From Sabethes cyaneus (Eukaryota > Arthropoda > Insecta > Diptera > Culicidae): a stretch of 64,000 bases of DNA. The notes beneath the pieces are model-generated. The model searched no databases, was not told the origin of the DNA, and saw only the letters and a list, made by a program, of their open reading frames with translations. Made by a program: the position numbers and the translations under genes. Positions 30,700-42,230 of the stretch are shown here, in pieces. The stretch is from positions 194,582,411-194,646,410 of the forward strand of contig NC_071354.1 in assembly GCF_943734655.1 (NCBI RefSeq), in the 5' to 3' direction. The first letter of the stretch is position 1. Each line of letters starts with the position of its first letter.

Positions 30700-33360
30700 C
30701 TAAACAGTAGGTCCTCCTTCGACACAGGCGGTGCTGTAGGCATTACAACCCATCCGTAAAAAAATACCAGTACAAGGAGCAAATAATGTTAAAACAGACC
30801 GGAACAATTGGCATAGGCCAAGGCAACGAAAAAGGATGCTGGAAGGGGTCTTCGGTACATTCGTATAAGAATGGATATACCATTTACCAGAGCTGCGGCA
30901 ATACACATGGGCTGTGTACAGGGTTTATCGTGATGAGTGATTTGCAGAAGCGCGTAATTGGGTGGAGGTCAATCGACAGTCGTATGTGCAATTTGAGGGT
31001 TAGAGGCCATTTCTTCAACGCTCAACATTATTAACGTGCATACCCACACCTAGGAAGTAACGAGAACGTTAAGGGCACTTTTTACGTGCAGCTTGAGCGG
31101 CGGCAATAATATGTCAACTGCCCAAGAAATGACGTCAAAGTCGTCATAGGAGACTTCAACGCTCAATCTGGCCTGGAAGAAAAATTTAGACCGGTCATTG
31201 GAAAATTCTATCGTGGTGTAAAAATCGATTCTAATCACTGTTTTTTGCTGCTTAAAGTACGCCAGAGACCTTCTGTTGTTACCTACATTTGGGACTCAAA
31301 TTACCTTAAGTTACCTGGGGTTGCTACGGAGTACGCACAAAGCCTTGAGGCAGCGTTACCGGGTGAGGGAAAGCTAAACGCAGTCCATCAACAGTGCAGC
31401 GGAAGACGCCTTAAACAACCTATTCGACGAGGATGGGCAGACGTGGAACGATATAGACAGAAACGTAGAAACCAATCCAAGTTTTTTGGGATAAGAAGCG
31501 CCACATGGAAGAATGAAATGGAATGCGAAGAAATGGAACAGCTGTATCGTTCTTAAGAAACTAGTAAACTCTACAAGAAACTGAAACGTATCCCGCAAAA
31601 ACTTTGTATCGTGAGCCGCATTGTGTCAGGATAAAGTCGCACGGATCTTTTCGGATGAACGTGAGGTGACCGAAGAGTGCAAGTTGCATTAAAATGAGCA
31701 TATGGACTGAATATGGAGGCGAATGATTACATCAGTACGGCGAACGATGGTGATGTGTCACCTCCCACAATCGATGAAGTGATCGAAGCCATCAAGCAGC
31801 TCAAGAACAACATGATAGCTGGCAAGGAAAGCAATCCAACGGAGCTTTTCCAAATGGTCCCGGCTAGGATGGTAACCTGCCTTCAATGGCTGATTGTCAG
31901 GATCTAGGACACAGAACAGAACAGAGTAGTAACATGTCCAATATATCAAGAAGGATGACAATTTGAACTGGGGGAACTACTGAGCGAACACAATTCTCAA
32001 CGCCACCAGTGTTTTCTCAGGTCGCTTTTCGTCGTCTATCACCGCTAGCAAGCAGATTGGGAAGTTATCAAGCCGTTTTTATGGACCGGCGATCGACAAC
32101 TGACCAAGGGTCCTATTCTCACAGTCACCTCACTTCTCTCACGCGCGCAATTGTGTCAGTAACCCACACCTCACCTAACAGCTCCCCATTTGATTTGTAC
32201 AGTCACCCAGGTGAGCTAAGTCACCTAGGTGACTCCGAGTATCGAAAATTGTGCTTTCACCTAAAAAATTTAGGTGAGGTGACTGTAAGAATAAGGCCCC
32301 AAATCTATGTGTTGTGAACAGACTTTCAAAAGTGTCGCGAATACCAAGTCCCTAGGCACCAGTTATTCATAGATTTCAAAAACACCCATAGTATACTATC
32401 GACCGTGAAGAGCCATGGAAAATTATGGACGAAAACGGGTTTCCCGGAAAGCTGGCATGACTTTATTACGGTCACGATGGACGGTTTACAATGCTGTGTG
32501 AGGATATCGGGCGCGTTATCAAGCCCGTTTGAAACATGGTGTTACGAAACGTGCGTGTTTTAACTTGCGGTGCACAATCTTCAATAAATCCAGCCAATTT
32601 ATCTGTTTCGTTGACAACGTGGAAATTGTTGCAAGGACGCTCCAGATGGTTGTTAAGCATTAGTGGTGAATACGTCTAAAACCAAGTACCAAGCGGGAGG
32701 AACCGAACGCGATGGAGTTCGCATAGGCAACATAGTGTAGTAATCGATGGAGATGAGTCCGAGGAGATGGACGCATTTTTATACCTCGGGTCGATATGAC
32801 GTTGGGTAACAACTGCAGCAGAGAAATACGCAGACGTACTCTAGTCGGAAGTCACGCGCTCACTACGGTTTCACAAGACCCTAAGGTGTGGTAAAACTCC
32901 ACCTCCATACCAAATATATCATGTACAAAACGCTAACAGGACCGGTAGTCCTCTACGAGCACGAAATGTGGACAATGCTCAACGGGAACTAGAAAGCACT
33001 GGCCTTTTTCGAACGTCGTCTAGCACCACCTTTGATGAGGTGTGTGAGAACGGTGTATATATAGAGGAGAAGGATGAACCAGAAGCTGTCGTAGCTCTTT
33101 GGTGAACTCAGTATCCAGAAAGGCGCTGGAAGCTGGAAGGGTTCAATGGGCGGAACATGTTGTGAGAATGCCGGACAACAAACCCGTTAAACTGGTGTTC
33201 GCCTCGAATTCGGTTGACACCAGACGCAGAGGTGCGCAGCCTGGTAGTTGGTTAGACCAAGTGGAGCAAGACCTGAAATTGAAATTGGAGATGGATCGCA
33301 CCAGGATAAGTAATGTGCGTAATCTGATGCACAACCAGGCGGAAGAATTATTTTGATGAT
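30700..33360 (+). mobile_element. RTE-like LINE (second family), long decayed copy
   Basis: Recognisable in order: endonuclease start (CGFIV-like region, RVIGWRSIDSRMCNLRVRG near 30960), KVVIGDFNAQ-like sequence near 31130, and PPTIDEVIEAIKQLKNN at 31770. Then come palm motifs (RRSTTDQ at 32090, FIDF near 32360) and the C-terminal block LEAGRVQWAEHVVRMPDN and GSWLDQVEQDL ending near 33356. Numerous stops and frameshifts. It is interrupted by the MITE at 32108-32299. Confidence 0.8.
32108..32299. mobile_element. 192-bp MITE with 3-bp target duplication, copy 2, nested in LINE
   Basis: Same family as 30387-30570, with ends GGGTCCTATT and AATAAGGCCC. Flanks are CAA at 32105-32107 and 32300-32302. 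Removing it rejoins the LINE reading frame at RRSTTDQ|I, which confirms both the boundaries and the 3-bp duplication. Confidence 0.85.
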
Positions 33361-33689
33361 CTTACTGGGCAAGTTGTTACATCTGGTTGCATTATATCAT
33401 TTGTTCCATATGGCATTGATGGCCTCCTAATAGTGCTCCGGTCAAAACTTAAAACTATTTGGTGTTCATGTTGTCTGTCATCTGCTGTGACTTCCACCGG
33501 ATTGAAAACATGATTACTAATTTCATCAGCGTGCAAATCACAAGCGGATTTAGGTTTGGATTTGCTTATATGAACTATACGTATAGGTTGAAGAAACCGA
33601 CTAATTCGTCTGGATCTTCACAGTTAAGAAGATTGTCCAGAGTACAGAGAGAACAGCATTTTACAAAGTAAATACGTTGAAATTACGAG
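33361..33689. other. no recognisable feature
   Basis: Sequence between the LINE end and the B/C duplication unit. No coding motif seen. Confidence 0.35.
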
Positions 33690-36600
33690 CGTAAAAGTCG
33701 TGTCAAAGTCCAACGAACTGAAGATGAGATCATTCTGTGAGTGTGCTAGAAAAATTACTCGATTAGAGCATAACACCTTATGGCTACTGCTAACAATTAA
33801 CCAATTTTTCGATTCACTTTCAGTTGTGCGCGTGGCAGCGTACACAGGCTACAGCTAGTTTGCTGCAAATAAAAATATAGAAATTTATTGAAATAATCGA
33901 AGAAGTCCCCTGATTGCCCTACTCTAGTAGTCACTCTACTCTATTTACATTATGGTGATGACTTGACCCTGTCTCAAATTACGTACAACTAATAGCGCCG
34001 ATTATCCTCTGAACGGATGAGTTCTTCGATTGAGACTAGTCAACTTTTATCTGAGCTTCCAGGTTGTCTACTTTATAACATGTTTCCGAAGGAAATATTT
34101 TCTTTGGAGCTGTTAGTATTTCTTTTCCTACTTGGTAAAATTAAACAGTCAATATGCCAACAGAACTCCGCTATCATACCTCCATTATTTCGGCTCGACA
34201 AATACGAGCAGTATCCTTCGGTATACTGTAGTGTGGCAGTACATTTGCAATCAAATGGCAGTGAACTAGAGAAAGCTGACTATCTCTCTCGAAAGGAATA
34301 TAAATCCAAACGCGGACTCCTAGAGGACTTTCGACGTGATTATTTGGAATGGGGTATTTATGTTCAGAACTGTGAAACTGAGCTGGCCAGCGTCAACGAA
34401 ACACGCCGGCAGCAGTTGTACCATCCAAAGTTTCCGATCAACTATCCGGTGAGTAGATTTATTTATTTGTTCTGTTCTTAATAAATTCTTTGTACGCTTT
34501 TGCGGTTATTAAAAAAACGACTATATGTAACAATTAATTGCATTTGTTAGAAGCCACAACTTAATCCTATCATATCTTAGACAGTATTAACTCTATTTAG
34601 ATGAGACTTGATTCTTGATTCATAAATTATTGACAGTATTGTTAATTATTTATGGCTTTCTAAGTCATTTAATATACTTCATCCTATTCTTTGATACTTT
34701 TATCAAACAGTACCTGATGCTTGATTCCTACATGGATGAACAAACAAGGCAGTTTAATATGAAATATGCAACATTAATGAACGTGTGTGTCAACCATCGA
34801 TTGAAACGTGATTATAATCTGACCCAGCGCGGCTACACTGAAATCCAGTACTGTCTGACTAATGACTCATCGGATCAACAATTTAGAGCTGGTATTGTAG
34901 CCCAGTTTACGTAGTATTTTAATGCCAATATTTTTTTGTTATCATAGATTGGTGGTCAATGGCATTCCTTGCAATAGTTTTTACTTTGTGTGCAACCGTG
35001 TTGATTTCAAGTGCAATTGATTTGTTTGCTGCTGATGTCCGTATGAAAGGTACATATAATAATTTGTGAAATCAGCTCATGATCTCATTTATCATTCTTT
35101 CCAATTCAGAGAATCTTATCGTGAAACACTTCGCCATTAGAAAAAACTGGGCGCATCTGCTAGAGCAACCAGATAACGAACTCTACCAAGATTTCAAATA
35201 TATCGATGGACTACGGTTGGTCATTAATATCTACACTCTATATATGCATTGTCTGTTGGTCACCATAATGATCCCAATAAGCAACCCGCAAATGGTTGAG
35301 CAGGTATCAACAAAATATCTATAAAAACAAACAATTTGATTCTTCAACCTTCTAATATTTGCAGATCATCAAAACACCTTTTACATTAACTCTCATCGCA
35401 ATTGCTCCATATAGTGTACAAAGCTTTTTGGTCATAACCGGAATGCTGCAGACAGCGAACTTTCTGAAAGACATCCAGACGAAAGCCAATCTTGGTTATA
35501 ACTATTTTCTATCAAAAATCATTAATCGACTAATTCGACTGCTCCCTGTATATTCCTTTTATCTGCTGTTCACTATAGTCTGCGATAGTCTTCCAGGCGT
35601 ACGAGTAAGCCCTCTAGGCTATATAACAATGACCACAGAACGGTTAATTTGTCGACATCATGGTTGGAAGAACCTCTTTTTCGTGAATAACCTACCCGAT
35701 TTGGAGACTGAATTTTGCTTTATCACTGGTTGGTATTTGGCAGCTGACCAGCAGCTATTCCTTGGCTCATTGGTTTTGTATGCATTGATTTGGAAGTTTC
35801 CAAACAAAACCAAACTACTACTTTGGATGGCGGTCACGATATCAGTTATCATTCCTGCGACCATCCTTTACCACTTGGAGTTACATTCTATGATTCCGTT
35901 CTATTTTTCGTATGTATGACAAGAAGATTCGGTTACATTTTGAAAACTTAAAATTCTAATTTCAGAGAGGTTAGGATATTGTACTATTGCCAGGCTTGGT
36001 TCAATTATATCTATCAGCCAGGATTCTCCAATATGCACGCAACAATAGCTGGAACCATCGTTGGCTATTTGTATCATCAATCGAAAGCCAAAAACATCAA
36101 TCTTGTTAAATCAAAAGTTAGATCGAACTACACTAGCGTTTTATCTTATATTTTAATGTTGCAATTATTATTTTAGACTTATATAACACTGAAGCGAATT
36201 ACGTTAATAATAGCCGTGCTTTTACTTGGAACAGTTCCGTTTTTCTACAAATACGAATTACCGCGTCCTTCATTAGTCAACACATTTCACTTTGTGTTGC
36301 TCCACAATTGTGGCATTGTAGTAACCAGTTTTTGCTTTATCTATTGCTTCCTAAATTCGGCAGGTGAGTAATCATTGTTAAATAAAAATGAATTTTTTTC
36401 TCATTATATACATCTACAGGCACATTCCGTCACATTCTGAGCTCTCGGCTACTTACCGCCTTGGGCAAGCTTTCGTACAGCGTCTACGTGCTTCATATTC
36501 CCTTACTTCGACTGATGTTCAACTACGTTTCAGCACCAGTAGAAGTTTCGCTTTTCAATATCGTTATACTATGCCCACCATTTGTTATTGCGTGTTACTT

Positions 36601-36790
36601 ATTAGGACTCATAACCTACCTTGGAATAGAACAACCCATCGGTTCCCTGCTTAAACATTGGTACCAAGGGGGACGTTCAGTGAAAAAGGATTAGCGTAGA
36701 ATTTGTTTATTACACGGGAAATACAACAACCGAACTATTTCAAGGTGCAAGGCTGTTTTAAGTAATAAAACGGAAGAGCTGTTTGTTTAG
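33690..36790 (+). repeat. segmental duplication, unit 2 (contains gene C)
   Basis: Matches 24068-27040 through upstream region, gene and 3' end. The spacer between the two units (about 6.6 kb) is almost entirely transposon-derived or unassigned. Confidence 0.85.
34083..36694 (+). CDS. NRF-6-like membrane acyltransferase, gene C
   Basis: Exons 34083-34448, 34711-34891, 34948-35049, 35110-35303, 35365-35909, 35966-36116, 36177-36363 and 36420-36694 (TAG). The total is 2001 nt, 666 residues, all phases matching. Closest paralogue of gene B: same signal peptide start (MFPKEIFSLELLVFLFLLG), same cysteines, and long identical stretches such as the 'YATLMNVCVNHRLK' block. Acyltransferase signature DGLRLVINIYTLYMH and GWYLAADQQLF are kept, so no loss of function is visible. 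Some positions differ from B in otherwise conserved helices (YSFYLLF for YFFFLLF). Intron 1 is longer than in B. An in-frame upstream ATG exists at 34017. Polyadenylation signal 36764-36769. Confidence 0.92.
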
Positions 36791-36799
36791 TTTTTTTTT

Positions 36800-37440
36800 C
36801 TTTTCTTTCGAAGGATGACACAAAACCAAAGAACTGAAAATAGGGGTGTTGCAAGTTACCCCGTACATGGGATTACTTGCAACACTTGCAAGTCACGCCA
36901 TATTGGCAGTAACAACACGAATTCATTATTTCTTCTCCAGGTTCTAAACGTAAACATAAACATAAACAGAGCTCAAAGTTGTTACTTATCAGCTGATGTG
37001 GTGCAATTATTTTGTACAGGAACTAAATAAAACATAATGATATCATGTTAATAAACTGCATACTGTGATGACTTGCGGTTCACCATACAACACAAACTGA
37101 CTATTCATTCCATTTACGCGGGGAGCTGTCACACCGACTTTGACACTTTCTTTCTGTGCCAGTTACACGCTACCGATAGCTACCCAAATAATGTGTCATT
37201 AACACACATTACCCTTCCCCGGCAAATCCTCTAATACGCTATAAATACCAGGATACCACATCCTCCCCCTGCATAACACGACCAATTCAATATATAGTAT
37301 TATTCCAGGTCCATTATATATTATTTACATCGTTGGTACAGTGTAACCTTCGGTTACATAGTATATATAAAATTAGCTCTGCCAATTTACCATGCTTATT
37401 TCAATCTGCTCATAATTCCCAATCCAAATTCCCGAAGTCC
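36800..37440. other. non-coding region upstream of hairpin array
   Basis: No coding motif. It contains a TATA-like box (37240-37247) and short inverted motifs such as ATGTGT/ACACAT near 37190. It might be part of a long terminal repeat or a promoter, but I find no matching second copy in this window. Confidence 0.35.
37240..37247 (+). promoter_or_regulatory. TATA-like box upstream of hairpin array
   Basis: TATAAATA in a GC-richer context. If used, transcription would start near 37270 and run through the five-unit hairpin array. Based on sequence match only. Confidence 0.3.
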
Positions 37441-37465
37441 ATCTCTGAGCAAGCTGTCGACTGTT

Positions 37466-37928
37466 TGATTGATGGCACTCCAAACCTTCGGGTGGAGCGG
37501 TCACTCACACGGGAAGGCTCGTTCGGTCATATCTAAAACAACCTGAGTAATCTGTCTACTGAGTGGGTGATATCCCTCCAAGTCTCTCGCTTTGCGAGGG
37601 GCGGACGGGTCACTCACTCAGGAAAGCTCTCTCTGGCATAGTTCAACAGGTTTGAGTTAGCAGTCAACGAGGTGAGCGATATCCCTCCAAGTCTGTCGCA
37701 TCGCGACCGGGACGGATGGGTCGCTCACTTCGGAAAGTTTTCTCAATTTTCTGCCAGAGAAACGGTGATGCGATCGACTGGGTGAGTTATATCCCTCCAC
37801 GTCTGGCGTCTCTCGTCTGGGACGGATGGATAACTCTCTCGGGAAGGCCTTTTCAAATACAACCAGAAGATTCCTCTGTAAGTGGGATAACCCTCCACGT
37901 TCCCGATAGACGGAGGGGTCCCCCCTAC
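37466..37928. repeat. five-unit tandem array of covarying hairpins
   Basis: Five diverged units about 110 bp apart, with hairpins at 37466-37507, 37561-37619, 37672-37728, 37784-37836 and 37878-37928. Outer arms pair in each unit but differ between units: GAGTGGGTGA/TCACTCACTC (2), GTGAGCGA/TCGCTCAC (3), GAGTTAT/ATAACTC (4), GTAAGTGGGA/TCCCCCCTAC (5, two mismatches). A middle stem CCCTCC/GGACGG has one mismatch in units 2-4 and is CCCTCC/GGAGGG in unit 5. Unit 1 has CTCCA/TGGAG in the same place. Inner stems also change in pairs: CTCTCGC/GCGAGGG (2), GTCGC/GCGAC (3), GGCG/CGTC with G-U (4), CGT/ACG (5). A trailer like CGGGAAGGC follows units 1 and 4, with GGAAAG after 2 and 3. No open frame spans it. 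It looks like a conserved structure; RNA or DNA level and class are unknown. Confidence 0.6.
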
Positions 37929-39340
37929 AGGGTTGCCCACAGATGAGAAACACAACCAAGGTATTCAGAGCCATAGGGTATTATACAGTAAATAATGGTT
38001 GCCAGGACAAAAGATTGTTAAAAATTGAAAAACTTTTAAAGATTCAATTTTTAACTGACCGAACTTATCAAAAGGCTCAGGCTCGATAAACAGATTTTTT
38101 GATGTTTGGAAAAGTAAACGATAATCGTGCGCGAGTATCGTTTTGTGTTTTACTATTTTATAGAAATATATATCTATTTGATTATTGTCAGTATAAGATA
38201 AAACGAAGATTATGTCCTGTGTTGTGTGAAATTAAAAGAACAAAAATAGTGCTAAGCTATAACAACCACAGAAAGAGCTAAAAGTGAACAATTCACAAAC
38301 ACGTAACGAAGAAACAAACGTCGATAAAAAGAATTATAAAAGTAATAGTACCGATATACAAGGAAGAAAAAGGTCCTCGAGAGACCTTTTATTCTTGGAC
38401 TATTTCACAGGCGCAGAACAACAGCGCTAGCATCTGTACCCAGTGAGCCTGCGTGTTCGTCAGCATCCGGCGCAGAGCGAGTGAATCGGTGTTCTTGGCC
38501 GTTGGATCGTTTGGTACAGGCCGAGTCGCAATACCATCCGGCGTCTACTGCTGACCGTACCTGCCGCAAAAGCCTCCCTGCGGCTAGTTCAACATTTATC
38601 TGCAATTCGAACACCCTTGCTTTCGGTTACGTAGCTGTTGATTCCCTCATTGCGGGACGAGAACAATACCCCGTACCGTCAAGCTACGGTGACCGAGGCC
38701 ACTTTGACCACATTAGCATCAAAATTGTAGTGTGTGGAAAAACCGTCGTCGTCGTTGAGAGGAGAAGGTCGTTCCACCAGCCTTAGAAAAGCAAGTAGCC
38801 TAGATTTAAGTCAAAATTGTCGGGAAAGGGCAAATAAACAGATAAGTTGTATACACAATCTAGAGTTTTACCAACAGCATCATAGTCCTAAATTTCTATC
38901 TCCACCTTGCTTCTAAATTCCGTTTGCGAACTCGAAAGAAGTTTCAGTCCTGATCGTTTATTTTTCTCCCGAGAGGTGACCCGAATATAAACTCGATCAT
39001 TTTGTTTCTGACAGCATTATTAATCGTAATATTATCCTATTTAGTGGTTCGTTTCCAGCGGTTTCTGTTTGCGACGGAAACACTTATTGAATTGAGGAAT
39101 AGTCGTGACGCACACCCGTTTCTATCCGTTTTAGCACCATTACCCTTCCCTTCCCTTCCCGCTGAGCAGTTTGGAGGGCTACAACAATCTTCAAATTATT
39201 CTTGTTTGTTACACGGAAATTCGTTAATTCTCATACATAACCTATAGAGAAATCGCCTACTTACGTAATGTGACGACCTAAATCTGAATCTGAACATTTT
39301 CAATCTGAACCTCGGTGATATGAATGCGTTCACAGTAAGT
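37929..39340. other. unassigned sequence
   Basis: No recognisable gene. A palindrome AAGGTCCTCGAGAGACCTT lies near 38370. The frames at 38405-38614 (minus) and 38481-38786 (plus) overlap each other and show no motif. It could be retroelement leader or relic sequence. Confidence 0.3.
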
Positions 39341-39690
39341 CTGGAGTCCCTCAAGGAAGCAACATGGGACCTCTACTTTTCTTGCTCTTCTTTAACGATA
39401 TTGCGTTGCTGCTGGGAGTTGGCTGCAAGTTAGTGTACGCCGATGACCTGAAATTGTTTGCTTCGAAAGGAAATATAGACGACTGCCGCCGCTTGCAAGA
39501 TTTGCTTGATTTATTCACTGACTGGTGTAAACGGAACTGGCTCATTGTAAGCATAGCCAAATGTGAAGTGATGAGTTTTCACCGCATCAAAAACCCGATC
39601 ACCTTTGATTACACTATCGATGGTATTGAATTACGCAGGGTGGACCGAGTTAGTGATCTCGGCGTCTTATCAGATGATTATGATGGTCAT
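39341..39690 (+). mobile_element. LINE reverse-transcriptase fragment, CR1/L2/Jockey-like
   Basis: Starts SGVPQGSNMGPLLFLLFFND (motif before the catalytic box), then LVYADDLKLFAS with an intact YADD. It continues to WCKRNWLIVSIAKCEVMSF and LRRVDRVSDLGVL, then breaks off near 39670-39690. It is a different clade from the other LINEs here. Both ends are truncated. Confidence 0.85.
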
Positions 39691-39739
39691 TATCAGATGA
39701 TTTTAACAAAAATATTACAGAATTGTAGCTTAAGTTGAT

Positions 39740-40514
39740 AATTCTATCAATCTTTGTTATAAACGTGATAGAAAAACTTACGACACACAGAATGTTCTAC
39801 CAAGAGTCTATCTCGTTCTGTTACTTATAACACGCTTTGTTACAATCTGGTTATACAGCAGGACAGAATGGCCTATCCCACCCCCTCCCCCTCCTTAAAA
39901 TTGGCAGTTTATACACGGTATAATATATTCGTCCAATATTAGAGTGTTTATTCAAAGCATCTGAAATTTCTTGAGAAAAAGTAAAAATTAGTTTAAATTA
40001 TTCACCAGATGATGATGCTGTTTGCTCCAAAATGGATGATGGAATCTAATCTATCAAAATATTGTGCTCAATAGTAAAGGATGTGAGTGTACTGGTGTAT
40101 ACTGACGTATTTTTGTTGCATATGTGCAATCCACAAATTGGACCGATCATTATGGCATGGCACAATCTCACCCCCTGAAGGTCGAAAAGTACAAAGTTTC
40201 GAAAAATATAATTATTATACCTTCAAAATAGCAAGTTGATGCGATTTCTTGTTTGGATTGGTTTATGGGGGACATTTTTTACAAGCGTTATTTCCGAGTA
40301 TTTTTGATCGCGAACTTTGAAACCCTGTTTAGGCTAAATAGTTTGCTAATATTATCTGTGTTCCATTCTAAGTTATGAATAAATATGTTATTTTCATCAT
40401 CATTTTGAATTTAGGTCACCAGTTTCTATAGATATGATAAATTTTCACAAATAAACATTTTTGGTTTTTGGCACAATCTCACCCCCGTGGCACAATCTCA
40501 CCCCGGTTGGCGGT
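39740..40514. repeat. non-coding with three copies of GGCACAATCTCACCCC
   Basis: The 16-mer occurs at 40159-40174, 40470-40485 and 40489-40504 in the same orientation, the last two separated by only three bases. No coding potential seen. Confidence 0.5.
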
Positions 40515-40600
40515 ACTCTAATCATTATACGATTTCAATGTAAAATTGACATGAAAACGATTTATGTGAACTTTCTATTACGATCTTGTGCTATCTGGGC
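40515..40600. repeat. dispersed repeat shared with 5.9-6.0 kb
   Basis: Matches about 5945-6030, including ATGAAAACGATTTA and GTGAACTTTCTATTACGAT. Element class unknown. Confidence 0.6.
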
Positions 40601-40610
40601 ATTTGCTTGA

Positions 40611-40940
40611 TTAGTTATGAGGAACTTGGTATTGTTCGTATTGAAGCCCTCCCTCTTAAAAAGAGAAGGTGTCTCAGTATAGCATAGAAAAAACCCGCCA
40701 CCTGCCAAATTTGTTTCTTTTTGTTTGATTAGTTCTCGAGTTATGGGGAAATTTGTATATTATTTGTTTGGGAGCCCCCTCCCCTCCTAAAGAAGGAAGC
40801 GGTCTCAATTTACCATAGAAAAAAATTTTGCCTTCTGAAACCCCCACATGCCAAATGTGATTCCATTTGCTTGATTAGTTCTCGAGTTTTGAGGAAATTT
40901 GTGTCTCATTATAGGAGCCTCCCCTCTTACGCCCTCTGTC
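40611..40940. repeat. tandem repeat, about 115-145-bp units, three copies
   Basis: Units begin near 40611, 40723 and 40868 with TTTGcTTGATTAGTTcTcGAG variants. Each continues with GGAAATTTGT, a CCTCCC(CT)C run and CATAGAAAAAA. Satellite-like, non-coding. Confidence 0.7.
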
Positions 40941-42230
40941 AAATTGTTCAGTTTCGTTCAGTAGTTTAGTAGTTATTAGCATTTGAAATCTTTCATTCAA
41001 ACGTTACACTTCTATCGTTTTCACAAAGTGCTACCCAGTCCCAGTCTAGTAAACAAAGACGTAATCCTACGTCAAAAAAAGCGAAAAAACTTGATACGTT
41101 TCCTCTTGCTCAGTAGCTTTGGCAATATAGCTCATATGCAACTTACTTCCCTCCAGCACCCAAATGGGACCATTTTAGTCGAAACTGCCAAGCCAATTTA
41201 CTCGTCTTCAAAATGACGAATTCACACATATTCGAAATGTTCCTAGGTTCATGACATGAACAAAACAGGTTCATAAGATGCGCGTCTTGCGCGTGTGTGG
41301 AAATGAATAGTCTGTAAACGTCTGTACGTAGATGAAATGAAATGGGTTAAAAGATAGGCCAATGCTGGAATGGAATGCTGATGAAATGAAATTTTTTAAA
41401 GATTACTTATCCAGTACGCACCTCACAAGAAACATTAATTTACGTTTCGAGAGCACACTTTTACATGCTATTGAGTGACGACTTACACTTTTCCGTACGG
41501 AATGTTTGATTCAATTATTACCACACGAAAAAATAACAAATAGTTGCTTGCTTTGTAGTTGTCTAAATTTCTTTGGTAAATAGCAAAAATAAGCAGCTTT
41601 ACTGAATATAGTAACCACAGATTAAATGATATTTTCCTAACAAAGTTGTTTGGTTTGCCCCAAGTTGCCTAAATTTGAAAAAATGCTTATGATAATCGCT
41701 TTTTAGTGAAATTAAAATGCACGAATCGGAGTGTAAGTGTGTTTGAGTCAAATCAGCACAAGAACTTTTGGATTATTCGTTAAAATCCATCCAAAAAATG
41801 ATGAAAGTTGAAGCGGCTTCCCTTACTACGATGGGAATTAACAATAAACCCTGCGTGCTGAAATTTGAATTTCGTATGACATTAAGAACAAATTGCGCGC
41901 TGGGAAGAAAAAAAGTGCAGACCCTCAATGAGTCAACGCAAGATGAGCTAACGAAAGCAACCAGACGTGAAACAGATAACCCTTTTCAAGCGGCTGAAAG
42001 CGTTGGGATTGGGGCTCAAAAGGTGTCACAAGAACTAGAGCCTTGTTTTATTATAAGCGAGCAATCACAGAAAAATGGCCGGAATGTACAACTAAGCGCT
42101 ATACTTACTAGGCTTGGCGCCATCCGACTATGTATCTCGAAAGATGCAAAATGCTTCTCTTGTAAGAAAGATATTAAAACCACCTAAATTTGTTTTTAAG
42201 CTCAAATAACAAAACTTTTTCTCCGATGCG
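40941..42230. other. non-coding; one unsupported open frame
   Basis: A plus frame from ATG 41798 to 42187 (about 129 codons, containing a Cys pair FSCKK near the end) has no recognisable domain, weak codon character and no neighbours supporting it. I do not call it a gene. Confidence 0.3.

Noticed and set aside
37561..37740. Hammerhead ribozyme in the hairpin array
   Set aside because: The required CTGATGA and GAAA core strings are not arranged as needed around the stems.
36900..39300. Complete LTR retrotransposon around the hairpin array
   Set aside because: No second LTR, no clear primer-binding site and no gag or pol motif were found, so it remains only a possibility.
41798..42187. Open frame of about 129 codons as a hypothetical protein
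   Set aside because: No domain, no splice or promoter context, and the longer version starts at TTG rather than ATG.
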